64,000 nucleotides of DNA from Roseiarcus sp963794155 (lineage in GTDB: Bacteria > Pseudomonadota > Alphaproteobacteria > Rhizobiales > Beijerinckiaceae): NCBI GenBank assembly GCA_963794155.1, contig CAWCCX010000016.1:62001-126000 (forward strand), read 5' to 3'. Positions within the stretch are counted from its first letter, which is position 1. The number at the start of each line of letters is the position of its first letter. Positions 46,874 through 56,087 of the stretch are shown piece after piece. Made by a program: the position numbers and the translations under genes. The notes beneath the pieces were generated by a model. The model searched no databases. It saw only the letters and a program-made list of their open reading frames with translations, and was not told the origin of the DNA.

Positions 46874-47767
46874 ATGAGTCGGCGGTTTTATCTCCTCTTT
46901 TGCGGTTTCCTCGCCGCCCTCGCGGCGAGCGAGGCTGGCGCGCAACTCGTGCTCCCTGGCGCCGCTCCGGCGACGCCGCAAGGGGCGACGGCTGCACCAG
47001 CCAAACCCAAAAGCGGAGGCGCCGGGCTCAAGGGCGGGGGGGCGATCGCCAAGGGCGCAAAGCTCGCATCCACGCCCGCCGTCGCCAGTCTCGCCGGGCG
47101 TGCGCTCATGCTCAACGGCAAGTCCGGGCTCCTCCAGATTTCCGGCGACGACACGGCGGCGACCATCGAAAAGCTGCAGCTCGCCGGCGAGGGCGTGTCC
47201 AATTCCTCACAGCGTTGCGTCGTCGATATCGTCGGCGAGAAGCCGATTCAAGCGACCAGCGTCGGCCGTCCCGACGGGCTGGAACGCTTCGAGGCCGACG
47301 TCCCGGCGTGCCCATTCTCCTTCGACGTCGTCGACGGCGCGGCGCTAGCGCCGTCGCAGATCACCGCATGCGTGTTCAAGGCCGCCGATTGCCAGACCAG
47401 TCCCGGCGGGCTTTGGGGCCCCGACGGCGCATCGCTGGTCGGCGACGCCGCCAAGTTCGCCAAGGAGCGCGCCGAGGCCGAGAAGGCGATGGCCAAGCTC
47501 GTGCGTGCGATCGAGGACGGGGCCAAGGACAGCCCGGAGGCGGCCGACCTCGTGCGCGACCAGAACGCCTTCGCCAGCCAGCGCGACGAAACCTGCCGGG
47601 ATTACGACAAGGAAAGCGTCCACGGCTACTGCGCCTTGCGCCTCACTCAAGCTCGGGTCGCGCTCCTCGAGAGGCGGCTCAGTGAGTTCACCAAAGCCGC
47701 CGCCGGCAAGGCGGCGAGCGGCAAGCCGGACAAGCCGAAGCCGAAGAAGGGTGACAAGCAGCCGTGA
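46874..47767 (+). CDS. Exported protein with LprI-like C-terminal region
   Basis: A 297-residue protein with a signal peptide (1-23, FYLLFCGFLAALAASEAGAQ) and an Ala/Lys/Gly-rich linker. A middle beta-like region follows (LMLNGKSGLLQISGDDTAAT ... RCVVDIVGEKPIQATSVG). The C-terminal helical part has paired cysteines, RDETCRDYDKESVHGYCALR, and TQARVALLERRLSEF, reminiscent of DUF1311/LprI domains, which inhibit lysozyme in some bacteria. The tail is Lys/Pro-rich. It is divergent from dnaK. Role unproven. Confidence 0.75.
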   Translation: MSRRFYLLFCGFLAALAASEAGAQLVLPGAAPATPQGATAAPAKPKSGGAGLKGGGAIAKGAKLASTPAVASLAGRALMLNGKSGLLQISGDDTAATIEKLQLAGEGVSNSSQRCVVDIVGEKPIQATSVGRPDGLERFEADVPACPFSFDVVDGAALAPSQITACVFKAADCQTSPGGLWGPDGASLVGDAAKFAKERAEAEKAMAKLVRAIEDGAKDSPEAADLVRDQNAFASQRDETCRDYDKESVHGYCALRLTQARVALLERRLSEFTKAAAGKAASGKPDKPKPKKGDKQP

Positions 47768-47985
47768 GCTTGCGCCGCGTTGCGGCCGGCGGCCATCGAG
47801 GCCAGCGCCGCAGGCCACGGCTCCGCGCGCGGCGGCCGACGCGCGGGCTTTCCCCAATCTTCGTTACAGGAGCTCAATAGGGCTTATTTATCTGGCGCGC
47901 AGGGTCGGGTAACCTGACCCAAAGCCGAGTCGCCGCCTTGGCCCAGCCGAGGCCGGTGGTTTGCGCCAATCTGGGGAATTGAGGC

Positions 47986-48399
47986 ATGTGGCAGGAATTC
48001 AAGGAATTCGCCCTGAAGGGCAACGCTCTCAGCCTCGCCGTCGGCGTGATCATCGGCGCCGCCTTCGGCAAGATCGTCGATGCTCTGGTCAACGACATCA
48101 TCATGCCGATCATCGGCATCGCCGGCAAAGCCGACTTTTCCAACTATTTCATTCCGCTCTCGAGCGCCGTGACCGCGACCAACCTCGCCGACGCAAGAAA
48201 ACAGGGCGGCGTGTTCGCCTACGGCGACTTCATCACGATCGTGATCAACTTCGCCATCGTCGCCCTCGCGCTATTTGTCGCGATCAAGGGGATCAACATG
48301 CTGACCCGGCAGGCGGCCAAGGAGCCTCCGCCCCCCGCGCCGCCGACTCAGGAAGTCGTTCTCCTGACCCAGATCCGCGACGAGTTGGCGAAGCGCTGA
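47986..48399 (+). CDS. mscL: Large-conductance mechanosensitive channel
   Basis: A 137-residue channel. The N-terminal amphipathic helix and TM1 are MWQEFKEFALKGNALSLAVG VIIGAAFGKIVDALVNDIIM. TM2 is FITIVINFAIVALALFVAIK. The C-terminal cytosolic bundle helix is QEVVLLTQIRDELAKR. It is an inner-membrane pentamer that opens under osmotic downshock. ATG 47986 follows GGGGAATTGAGGC. The 218 bases upstream hold no gene. Confidence 0.96.
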   Translation: MWQEFKEFALKGNALSLAVGVIIGAAFGKIVDALVNDIIMPIIGIAGKADFSNYFIPLSSAVTATNLADARKQGGVFAYGDFITIVINFAIVALALFVAIKGINMLTRQAAKEPPPPAPPTQEVVLLTQIRDELAKR

Positions 48400-48418
48400 G
48401 CCGACCAGCGCTGGCTTC

Positions 48419-50746
48419 TCAGAGCGCGACTCGTCTGAGCCTGAGCGCGTTGGCGATGACGCTGACCGAGGACAGCGCCATCGCCGCGGCGGCGATGATC
48501 GGCGACAGGAGCAGGCCGAAAACCGGATAGAGGACGCCGGCGGCGATCGGCACGCCGGCGGCGTTATAGATGAAGGCAAAGAAGAGACTCTGCCGGATGT
48601 TGCCCATTGTCGCCTGCGACAGGCGGCGCGCCGTCACGATCCCCTTCAGGTCGCCCTTGAGCAGGGTTACGCCCGCGCTCTGAATTGCGACGTCGGTTCC
48701 CGTTCCCATCGCAATCCCGACATCGGCGGCCGCGAGCGCCGGCGCGTCGTTCACGCCGTCGCCCGCCATGGCGACGATGCGTCCCTCCCTGCGCAGCCGC
48801 TCGACAACCTTTCCTTTGTCCTCGGGAAGGACTTCGGCCTCGACTTCCGCGATATCGAGCTTGCGCGCGACGGCATCGGCGGTCGTGCGGTTGTCGCCGG
48901 TGAGCATGACGACCCGGATTCCCGCTTCGCGGAGAGCACGGATCGCCTCTGGGGTCGTCGCCTTGATCGGATCGGCGATCGCCAGCACGCCCGAGGGCTT
49001 GCCGTCGATCGCGACGAAGATCGCGGTCGCGCCTGCGGAGCGCAAATTCTCCGCCGTCTTTTCAAGCGCCGATACGTCGATCGCGCCGGCCTGCATCATC
49101 AGGCGGTTGCCGATGTCGATCCGCCGGCCCTCTACAGTTCCAGTGACGCCCTTGCCGGAGGGAGAATCGAAATCCTGAACCGGCGACAGCCCGAGCTTTC
49201 GCTCGGTCGCGGCCTCGACAATCGCGGCGGCGAGCGGGTGTTCGCTGCCGTATTCGAGGCTTGCGGCGAGGCGCAGCAGATCGTCCTCGGCGAGGCCGCC
49301 GAAGGCCCGCACGGCCACGACTTTCGGCTTGCCTTCCGTGAGGGTTCCCGTCTTGTCGATCACCAGCGTGTCGACTTTCTCGACCCGCTCCAGCGACTCG
49401 GCGTTCTTGATCAGAACGCCGGACTGAGCGCCACGCCCGACGCCGACCATGATCGACATGGGCGTGGCGAGCCCCAGCGCGCACGGGCAGGCGATGATCA
49501 GCACCGACACGGCCGCCACCAGGGCGTAGGCGAAGCGCGGCTCGGGTCCCCAGATCGACCAGGCGACGAAGGCAAGGACCGCTATCGCGATCACCAGCGG
49601 CACAAACCAGCCGGACACTTGATCGGCGAGGCGCTGGATCGGCGCGCGGCTGCGCTGCGCCTGCGCGACCATCTGCACGATTTGCGCCAGCATCGTGTCG
49701 CGGCCGACCTTGTCGGCGCGCATGACGAAGCTTCCCGCGCCGTTCATCGTGCCGCCGATCACCTTCGCGCCGGCGGCTTTCACGACCGGCATCGACTCGC
49801 CGGTGACCATGGATTCATCGACCGTGCCGCGGCCTTCGATCAATTCGCCGTCGACCGGGATCTTTTCGCCAGGCCGGACGCGCAGACGATCGTTGATCGC
49901 GACCGCTTCAAGGCCGATTTCCTCGTCGGCGCCGTCGGCGCGGATGCGTCGCGCGGTTTTCGGCGCAAGGTCGAGCAGGGCCCGGATTGCGCCGCCGGTC
50001 TGTTCGCGCGCGCGGAGCTCGAGCACCTGGCCGAGCAGGACAAGGACGGTAATTGCCGCCGCCCCCTCGAAATATATGGCGACCGCGCAGTCCATTCCCC
50101 GGAACTCCGGCGGGAACAGGCCGGGCGCGACCGTCGCAACGACGCTATAGGCCCAGGAGACGCCCGTGCCCATGGCGATCAGCGTGAACATATTGAGACT
50201 GCGGTTCTTGATCGACGCCCATCCCCGCTCGAAAAACGGCCAGCCGGCCCACAGCACGACCGGCGTGGCCAGAACGAGCTCAATCCAGTTCAAAATGACG
50301 GGCGAAAGCAACATATGCAGATTGGTGAGATGCCCGCCCATCGCGATCGCGACCACCGGGACCGCGAGAGCCAATCCGATCCAGAAGCGCCGCGTCATGT
50401 CGATCAGCTCGGGGTTGGGGCCTGAGTCGGCCGTGACCGTTTCCGGCACAAGCGTCATGCCGCAGATCGGACAATTGCCCGGCCCGAGTTGCCGGACTTG
50501 CGGATGCATCGGGCAGGTGTAGATCGCGCCCGAGGGCGCGGGTTTCGGCGGCTCTGGCGGCGGCGTCTCAGTCGAGGCCGCCAGGAATCGGGCCGGCTCG
50601 GCGACAAGCTTGTCGCGGCAGCCGGCGGAGCAGAAATGGTAGGTCGACCCGCCGTGCTCAGCCTTGTATTGGGCCGACGCCGGGTCGACCGGCATGCCGC
50701 AGACGGGGTCGATGACGGACTTCCTGGCGTCAGCGGCCGCAGTCAT
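48419..50746 (-). CDS. Copper-type heavy-metal P1B-ATPase with N-terminal YHS domain
   Basis: A 775-residue pump. N-terminal metal sites are a YHS/TRASH unit (DPVCGMPVDPASAQYKAEHG ... YHFCSAGC) and a heavy-metal-binding motif (IYTCPMHPQVRQLGPGNCPI CGM), with no classic CxxC HMA fold. Eight membrane helices include the CPC site (ACPCALGLATPMSIMVG). Catalytic motifs are TGES, DKTGTLTEGKPK, SEHPLAAAI and AGDGVNDAPALA. It exports Cu(I) (or Ag) from the cytosol. It is divergent from a MerR regulator across a shared palindromic operator. ATG 50746 is used. Confidence 0.95.
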   Translation of the reverse strand: MTAAADARKSVIDPVCGMPVDPASAQYKAEHGGSTYHFCSAGCRDKLVAEPARFLAASTETPPPEPPKPAPSGAIYTCPMHPQVRQLGPGNCPICGMTLVPETVTADSGPNPELIDMTRRFWIGLALAVPVVAIAMGGHLTNLHMLLSPVILNWIELVLATPVVLWAGWPFFERGWASIKNRSLNMFTLIAMGTGVSWAYSVVATVAPGLFPPEFRGMDCAVAIYFEGAAAITVLVLLGQVLELRAREQTGGAIRALLDLAPKTARRIRADGADEEIGLEAVAINDRLRVRPGEKIPVDGELIEGRGTVDESMVTGESMPVVKAAGAKVIGGTMNGAGSFVMRADKVGRDTMLAQIVQMVAQAQRSRAPIQRLADQVSGWFVPLVIAIAVLAFVAWSIWGPEPRFAYALVAAVSVLIIACPCALGLATPMSIMVGVGRGAQSGVLIKNAESLERVEKVDTLVIDKTGTLTEGKPKVVAVRAFGGLAEDDLLRLAASLEYGSEHPLAAAIVEAATERKLGLSPVQDFDSPSGKGVTGTVEGRRIDIGNRLMMQAGAIDVSALEKTAENLRSAGATAIFVAIDGKPSGVLAIADPIKATTPEAIRALREAGIRVVMLTGDNRTTADAVARKLDIAEVEAEVLPEDKGKVVERLRREGRIVAMAGDGVNDAPALAAADVGIAMGTGTDVAIQSAGVTLLKGDLKGIVTARRLSQATMGNIRQSLFFAFIYNAAGVPIAAGVLYPVFGLLLSPIIAAAAMALSSVSVIANALRLRRVAL

Positions 50747-50783
50747 CGACAAATCTCCTTGCCTCGAAGAACACGCATGCCTA

Positions 50784-50806
50784 GACCTTCCCATCATGGG
50801 AAGGTC
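50784..50806. promoter_or_regulatory. CueR-type MerR operator between copper ATPase and regulator
   Basis: GACCTTCCCAT-C-ATGGGAAGGTC is a perfect palindrome of 11-base arms. ACCTTCC/GGAAGGT is the classic CueR/MerR-type recognition sequence, normally placed in a long spacer between -35 and -10. It lies 38 bases before the ATPase and 16 bases before the regulator. Confidence 0.9.
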
Positions 50807-50821
50807 AAGCGGAGTCAAGGC

Positions 50822-51223
50822 ATGAAGATCGGCGCCGCGTCGGCGGCGAGCGGGGTCAACGCCAAGATGATCCGCCATTACGAGGCGATCGGCCTCCTCC
50901 GTCCGGCAGAGCGCAGGCAAAACGCCTATCGCGACTATGGCGAGCGCGACGTCCACGAGCTCAGGTTCATCCGGCGGGCGCGCCGGCTCGGGTTTTCGAT
51001 TGCGGAAATCGGCGCTCTGCTCGCTCTGTGGCGCGACCGCGCCCGCCCGAGCCGCGAGGTCAAACGCATTGCCGAGGTCCACATCGGCGATCTTGAGGCG
51101 CGGGTCGCCGACATGCAGGCGATGGCGAAGACGCTGGGCAATCTGGTCGCCGCGTGCCACGGCGACGACCGCCCGGATTGTCCAATCCTCGACGATCTCG
51201 CGCTTGGCGGGCCTGACGGGTGA
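50822..51223 (+). CDS. cueR: MerR-family copper-responsive regulator (CueR-like)
   Basis: A 133-residue regulator. The winged HTH is MKIGAASAASGVNAKMIRHY then EAIGLLRPAERRQNAYRDYG. A dimer helix follows (VKRIAEVHIGDLEARVADMQ), and the C-terminal metal loop is ACHGDDRPDCPILDDL with C-x7-C (Cys about 115 and 123), the CueR-type soft-metal site. It activates the divergent ATPase through the palindrome at 50784-50806. Confidence 0.92.
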   Translation: MKIGAASAASGVNAKMIRHYEAIGLLRPAERRQNAYRDYGERDVHELRFIRRARRLGFSIAEIGALLALWRDRARPSREVKRIAEVHIGDLEARVADMQAMAKTLGNLVAACHGDDRPDCPILDDLALGGPDG

Positions 51224-51302
51224 GAAACGCAGGGGATTCGAATCGCGTCTGCGGCAGGGCGAAGTCCTTGCGCGCCGGTTGGCGCTCGTCCATGAGGCTC
51301 GC

Positions 51303-52505
51303 ATGAACGACGTCTCGTCCCCGCTGAGCCCGGAATGGCTCGATCAGATTCGGCCTTCGATGCGGACCGTCGCCACGAGCGGCATACTCGAAGTGTTCAA
51401 CTATGGCCGCGGCCGGCAAGGGCTGATTCCGCTATGGGTCGGCGAGGGTGATCTGCCGACGCCGCCATTCATCAGCGAAGCGGCCAAGGCGTCGCTCGAC
51501 CGCGGCGAGACCTTCTACACCTTTCAGCGCGGCGTCCCCGAACTGCGGGCGGCGATCGCCGCCTATATGACCCGCGTTTACGGCGCCGCGCCCGGAGGCG
51601 CCGCTTTCTCACCGGAGAACTTCTTCGTCACCATCGGCGGCATGCACGCAATCGAGATCGCGACCCGGCTTATCGTCGGCCCGGGCGACGAAGCGCTGAT
51701 CCCGTCGCCTGCCTGGCCCAATTTCGTCGGCGCGCTCGAAATCTCTGGCGCCCGCGCCGTGCCGGTCCGCCTCGACCGGACGAGCCGCTGGAGCCTCGAT
51801 CCCGACAAGCTGGCCAGGGCGGTGACGCCCGCGACGAGGCTCATTTTCTTCAACACCCCCGCCAATCCGACCGGCTTCGTCGCCACGGGCGAGGAAATCG
51901 CCGCAACGCTTTCGATCGCGCGCCGGCACGGGCTTTGGATCATCGCCGACGAGATTTACGGCCGCCTCACCTACGACGGCGCCCGCGCGCTCTCGTTCCA
52001 TGACGTGATGGCGCCCGACGACAAGATCCTGTTCGTCCAGACGCTGTCGAAGAACTGGGCGATGACCGGCTTCCGGATCGGCTGGCTCGAGGCCCCGGCG
52101 GCGCTCGGCGAGGTGATCGAGAATCTGATCCAGTTCACGACCTCCGGCGTCCCGGTGTTCACCCAGCGCGCTGCGACCGCGGCGCTCGAACAGGGCGAGG
52201 CGTTCCTCGCCTCGCAGATCGACCGCTGCCAGCGCTCGCGCGATATCTTATGCGAAGGACTGGCGGCGACCGGACGGGTGCGCTTTTCCGTGCCGGAGGC
52301 GGCGTTCTATCTCTTCTGCTCAGTCGAGGGCTTCGCCGATTCGCGCGCGCTGGCGCTGAGCCTCATCGACGAAGCGGGTGTCGGCGCGGCTCCCGGCGGG
52401 GCTTTCGGGCCCGGCGGCGAAGGCTGCCTGCGCCTGTGCTTCGCCCGCGATCCGGAACAGATCGCCGACGCGACCAGGCGGATGGCGCGCTGGCTCAGGG
52501 GTTGA
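51303..52505 (+). CDS. Pyridoxal-phosphate aminotransferase, class I/II
   Basis: A 400-residue fold-type I enzyme. Substrate and cofactor segments are ETFYTFQRGVPELRAAIAAY, FVTIGGMHAIEIATRLIVGP, FFNTPANPTGFVATGEEI, IIADEIYGRLTYDG and the PLP lysine in QTLSKNWAMTGFRIGWLEAP. An Arg near GCLRLCFA binds the substrate carboxylate. The amino-acid specificity is not clear from sequence. ATG 51303 is used; the gene follows cueR by about 80 bases. Confidence 0.93.
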   Translation: MNDVSSPLSPEWLDQIRPSMRTVATSGILEVFNYGRGRQGLIPLWVGEGDLPTPPFISEAAKASLDRGETFYTFQRGVPELRAAIAAYMTRVYGAAPGGAAFSPENFFVTIGGMHAIEIATRLIVGPGDEALIPSPAWPNFVGALEISGARAVPVRLDRTSRWSLDPDKLARAVTPATRLIFFNTPANPTGFVATGEEIAATLSIARRHGLWIIADEIYGRLTYDGARALSFHDVMAPDDKILFVQTLSKNWAMTGFRIGWLEAPAALGEVIENLIQFTTSGVPVFTQRAATAALEQGEAFLASQIDRCQRSRDILCEGLAATGRVRFSVPEAAFYLFCSVEGFADSRALALSLIDEAGVGAAPGGAFGPGGEGCLRLCFARDPEQIADATRRMARWLRG

Positions 52506-52671
52506 CCGCGCGAAGGTCCGCGCTCGTCGCGACGAGCGCACAACCGCGTCGACTTTCTGGCAATCCGCTCATCGATCGTTGCCCAAAAGCACAATGCTGC
52601 CCTGGCGAACGTCCCTCTGGCGCCGCAGCAAACTTGCCTTTAGATTCCCGCCGGAAGGTCAGGAGATCGTC

Positions 52672-53563
52672 ATGCATGCTCGCCCGCGCAGAAGCGTCCT
52701 CTACATGCCCGGCTCCAACGCCAAGGCTTTGGCGAAGGCCGCGACCTTGCCGGCCGACGCGCTCATTTTCGATCTCGAGGATTCGGTCGCCCCGGACCAG
52801 AAGATCGCGGCGCGCGCCGCGGTCGCCGAGGCGGTGCGCAAGGGCGGGCTCGGCGCACGCGAGGTCGTCATCCGCGTCAACGGACCGCACACGCCGTGGG
52901 GAGACGAGGATCTCGCCGCCGCCTCGGCCGCCGGGCCCGATGCGATCCTGCTCCCGAAGGTCGACGGTCCGGGGGCGATCATGGCCGCCGCCCGGGCGCT
53001 GCGCGAAGGCGGCGCGCCCGAGAGAACCCGGATCTGGGCAATGATGGAGACGCCGAACGCCGTTCTGAACGCCGGCTCAATCGCCGCCGTCGCCGCCGAA
53101 CTCGACGTCGCGCCTGACGGTCATGGTGATGGGGCTCAACGATCTCGCCAAGGAGACCCGGGCGCGGCTCACCCCCGGCCGTCCGACCATGACCGCGTGG
53201 CTCGCCGGCTGCACGATTGCGGCGCGCGCCCACGGCGTCGACATCATCGACGGCGTCTACAACGACATCCAGGATCTCGAAGGCTTCCGCCTCGAATGCC
53301 TGCAAGGCCGCGACATGGGCCTCGACGGCAAGACGCTCATCCACCCCAGCCAGATCGACATCTGCAACGAGGTGTTCGCGCCAACGTCCGCCGAGGTTGA
53401 AAGCGCGCGCGCGATCATCGAAGCCTTCGCGCTGCCGGAGAACGCGGGAAAAGGCGCGATCCAGCTCAACGGCCGGATGGTCGAGCTCTTGCACGCCGAA
53501 ATGGCGAGCCGGACGCTGGCGATCGCGGATGCGATCGCCATGCTGGACAAGGCTGCTGCCTAA
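52672..53563 (+). pseudogene. CitE-like CoA-ester lyase (HpcH/HpaI family), frameshifted
   Basis: The N-terminal half is RRSVLYMPGSNAKALAKAAT then LPADALIFDLEDSVAPDQK and WAMMETPNAVLNAG. The frame breaks at one extra G at 53107: without it the reading is AELDSRLTVMVMGLNDLAKE and continues GVYNDIQDLEGFRLEC ... GLDGKTLIHPSQIDICNEVF to 53563, a normal ~296-residue malyl-CoA/citramalyl-CoA lyase type enzyme. As given, the first frame drifts to a stop at 53400 and the second starts at ATG 53123. Real lesion or sequence error. Ribosome site AGGAG before ATG 52672. Confidence 0.9.
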
Positions 53564-53597
53564 GGGATAGCCGTAAGCGCGGAGTGCGTGCTTCGCG

Positions 53598-54035
53598 TCA
53601 GATCTTCTTGAGCCGAACGATCACATCGACCGCAGCGATCGACGTGCCGTCAGGGGCAGGGATCTCGAACTCCGGCACCCATTCCTCGGGAATGTCGGAG
53701 AGCTCCTCCGTGTCCTCGCGATAGAAGTGGTAATGCGGCCCGGTCTTGGTGTCGTACCAGAGCTTGGCGTCGTAGATCGCGATCTCCCGCAGGAGCCCGC
53801 AGCGCGCAAATTCGTTGAGGGTGTTGTAGATCGTCCCGAGCGTCGGCGCGTACCGGATCGAGCGGGTCTCGTGATAGATCATTTCCGCCGTGAAGTGCCG
53901 GTTCCCCGCGCCGAAGATCGCGCGCGCGAGATCGAGCCGTTGCCGGGTCGGCCGCACGCCGGCGGAGGCGAGCTTCCGCAGAAGGACGCCGGTGCAGGCT
54001 TCGGGATGCGCAGCGCTCTGGGTTTCCATCGACAT
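53598..54035 (-). CDS. irr: Iron response regulator Irr (Fur family)
   Basis: A 145-residue Fur-like regulator. Landmarks of Irr are KLASAGVRPTRQRLDLARAI, HFTAEMIYHE, YAPTLGTIYNTLNEFARCGL LREI, YDTKTGPHYHFYREDTEELS and the end VDVIVRLKKI. There is no N-terminal GCPWHD heme motif, as in Irr of Rhizobium-type bacteria. It controls iron and heme genes in Hyphomicrobiales. ATG 54035 gives MSMETQSAAH; an alternative MET two codons later is possible. Confidence 0.94.
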   Translation of the reverse strand: MSMETQSAAHPEACTGVLLRKLASAGVRPTRQRLDLARAIFGAGNRHFTAEMIYHETRSIRYAPTLGTIYNTLNEFARCGLLREIAIYDAKLWYDTKTGPHYHFYREDTEELSDIPEEWVPEFEIPAPDGTSIAAVDVIVRLKKI

Positions 54036-54244
54036 CGCAAGCCGCCGGCAGGCTGCCAAAGCAGGCCCGCCAGCCGATCGTAGAACTCTGTGAACAGTCT
54101 CTCTAGTCCGGCTCGGCTGCATCTGCAACCTCAACCTTGGGCCGGAGCCCGCCGGGCGCAGGCCCGGGTGGGTCGTCTGATCCGCTGGCGGGCGCTCGCT
54201 ATTTCCCATATTGTTCATTTTGACCGTTTCATGGGGGCATTCTC

Positions 54245-54667
54245 TTGGCGATTGCGGGCGGATGTCTGTGCCGCGCGGTGCGGCTCGAAATCAACGCCGA
54301 GGCGCCGCTCGGCGCCCGATATTGCTGGTGCCGGGTCTGCCAATATCTCGGCGCGGGGACCGGGGCGGTCAGCGCGCTCTTCCGTAAGGAGGACGTCGCC
54401 GTCTCCGGTCCCCTCACCGACTATGTGTGCAAGGCCGACAGCGGCGCGACGATGCACCGGCGTTTCTGCGCCCGATGCGGCACGGATGTGTTCAGCGAGG
54501 CGGAGGAGCGGCCGGCGGTTATCTTCGTGCGCGCGGGAACGCTTGACGATCCCAATCTGGCGCCGCCGTTGACGACCATCTGGACCAGGTCGGCGCCGAA
54601 ATGGGCCTGCTTCGATCTCAGCCTGCCGCAGGTGGAAGCACAGCCGCCCCCGCCGCCTGTCGTCTGA
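54245..54667 (+). CDS. GFA-domain protein (glutathione-dependent formaldehyde-activating family)
   Basis: A 140-residue zinc protein of the GFA/CENP-V fold. Zinc cysteines are seen in GGCLCRAVRLEI, YCWCRVCQYLGAG and RRFCARCGTDVFS. The C-terminal half has IFVRAGTLDDPNLAPPLTTI WTRSAPKW. Most members have unknown substrates. The start is TTG at 54245 (MAIAGGCLC); no ATG fits. It is divergent from irr. Confidence 0.88.
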   Translation: MAIAGGCLCRAVRLEINAEAPLGARYCWCRVCQYLGAGTGAVSALFRKEDVAVSGPLTDYVCKADSGATMHRRFCARCGTDVFSEAEERPAVIFVRAGTLDDPNLAPPLTTIWTRSAPKWACFDLSLPQVEAQPPPPPVV

Positions 54668-54712
54668 CCAGCGCCGGCGCGCGGCGAGACGGCGCAGGAA
54701 GGCGCGACGACG

Positions 54713-55010
54713 ATGCTGTTCATGGTTATCGAACGGTTCCAAGACAACGACATGGTCCCGGTCTACCGGCGTCTGCGCGAAGCGGGCCGATCCCTGCCCG
54801 AGGGCCTCGAATATGTCGAACTCTTGGGTCGAGGCCAACTTTTCCCGCTGCTTCCAGCTGATGCGCTGCGACAATCTGACGCTGTTCCAGTCTTGGATCC
54901 TCGAGTGGCGCGACTGCGGCGTGACGTTCGAAATCGTTCCCGTGACGACCAGCAAGGAGACGCGGGCGGTCGTCGAGCCCTTTCTTGGAGGGCCCGAGCC
55001 GCGGGCTTGA
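54713..55010 (+). pseudogene. DUF3303 family protein, frameshifted
   Basis: The first 36 residues (MLFMVIERFQDNDMVPVYRR then LREAGRSLPEGLEYV) and the rest (NSWVEANFSRCFQLM ... CDNLTLFQSWILEWRDCGVT and FEIVPVTTSKETRAVVEPFL) lie in different frames. One extra G at 54818 (GTC-G-AAC) separates them; removing it gives an intact ~99-residue DUF3303 protein. Function unknown. Confidence 0.85.
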
Positions 55011-55116
55011 TGGACTCGCCGGCGGCGGCTTCGATCAGTTGATATCGTCATATTTTCCGTGCATGCATGGCCCCGCCCGGCCAAGAGCGGCCATTTTTGG
55101 GAGGAAATTGAAACCA

Positions 55117-55641
55117 ATGTCACTTTCGCTCTACCAATGCAGCGTGCCGGTCTACGAGCGCGGCCTCAACGCGTTTCTGGGCGTCCTCGACAAGGCGGAA
55201 GAGCATGCGGCGGCGCGCAAGTTCGACCCGGCGAATTATCTCGCGATCAAGCTGAGTCCGGACATGTTTCCCCTCGCCCGGCAGATCCAGAGCTTCTGCG
55301 ATCACGCCAAGAACTCGTCGTTCCGGCTCGCGGGCCAGCAGCCGCCGGTTAGGGAGGACAAGGAGACGACCCTCGCTGAGTTGCGCGAGCGCATCCATGC
55401 GACGCTCGCCATGCTCAAGTCGATCGACCCCAAGGCGATGGAAGGCGGGGAGACGCGCGAGATCGTCATCCCCGCCGGCGCCAGCAAACTCAAGGCGGAG
55501 GGCGCCAACTACCTGCTGCATTTCGCCATGCCGAACTTTTACTTTCACTTGACGACGGCCTACGACATCTTAAGGGCCGGCGGCGTCGAGATCGGCAAAC
55601 GCAATTTCATCGGCGCGGTCCCCGGCATGGTTCGGGTCTGA
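55117..55641 (+). CDS. DUF1993 family protein
   Basis: A 174-residue all-helical protein that starts MSLSLYQCSVPVYERGLNAF and includes LSPDMFPLARQIQSFCDHAK, KETTLAELRERIHATLAMLK and LHFAMPNFYFHLTTAYDILR then GVEIGKRNFIG, the DUF1993 pattern related to DinB-like bundles. The conserved His residues could bind a metal. ATG 55117 follows GGGAGGAAATTGAAACC. Function unknown. Confidence 0.92.
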   Translation: MSLSLYQCSVPVYERGLNAFLGVLDKAEEHAAARKFDPANYLAIKLSPDMFPLARQIQSFCDHAKNSSFRLAGQQPPVREDKETTLAELRERIHATLAMLKSIDPKAMEGGETREIVIPAGASKLKAEGANYLLHFAMPNFYFHLTTAYDILRAGGVEIGKRNFIGAVPGMVRV

Positions 55642-55666
55642 GACTTCAGTTCCGAGAGCATCGACC

Positions 55667-56020
55667 ATGACCATCACCAGACTTAAACCCGGCCCGCGCA
55701 TGTCCCAGGCCGTCGTTCATGGGGCTACGATCTATCTCGCCGGCCAAGTCGCCGATCAGGCGAAAGGCAAGAGCGTGGGCGAGCAGACGAGCGAGATCCT
55801 GGCCAAGATCGATGGCCTGCTGGCCCAGGCTGGATCCGACAAGACGAACATCCTTTCGACCACGATCTACCTCGCCGACATCGGGACGTTCGCCGAAATG
55901 AACGCGGTCTGGGACGCGTGGGCCGCCCCCGGCCATGCGCCCGCCCGCGCCACCGTCGAGGCCAAGCTCGCCGCGCGCGAATATACCGTCGAGATCGCGT
56001 GCATCGCGGCGAGGAGCTGA
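55667..56020 (+). CDS. RidA family protein (YjgF/YER057c/UK114)
   Basis: A 117-residue RidA-like enamine/imine deaminase. It has VVHGATIYLAGQVADQAKGK, TSEILAKIDGLLAQAGSDKT, and the active-site segment HAPARATVEAKLAAREYTVE IACIA, in which the Arg of PARATVE binds the substrate carboxylate. RidA proteins remove reactive 2-aminoacrylate. This member lacks the GxxPxxxGP... N-terminus of canonical RidA, so it belongs to another subgroup. It starts 25 bases after the DUF1993 gene. Confidence 0.92.
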   Translation: MTITRLKPGPRMSQAVVHGATIYLAGQVADQAKGKSVGEQTSEILAKIDGLLAQAGSDKTNILSTTIYLADIGTFAEMNAVWDAWAAPGHAPARATVEAKLAAREYTVEIACIAARS

Positions 56021-56087
56021 GCAGCCCGGCGCGCTGTGGCAGGGTTCAGAACGCCAGCCGGAACTGATTGTCGAGGAGGCCGTCTCG

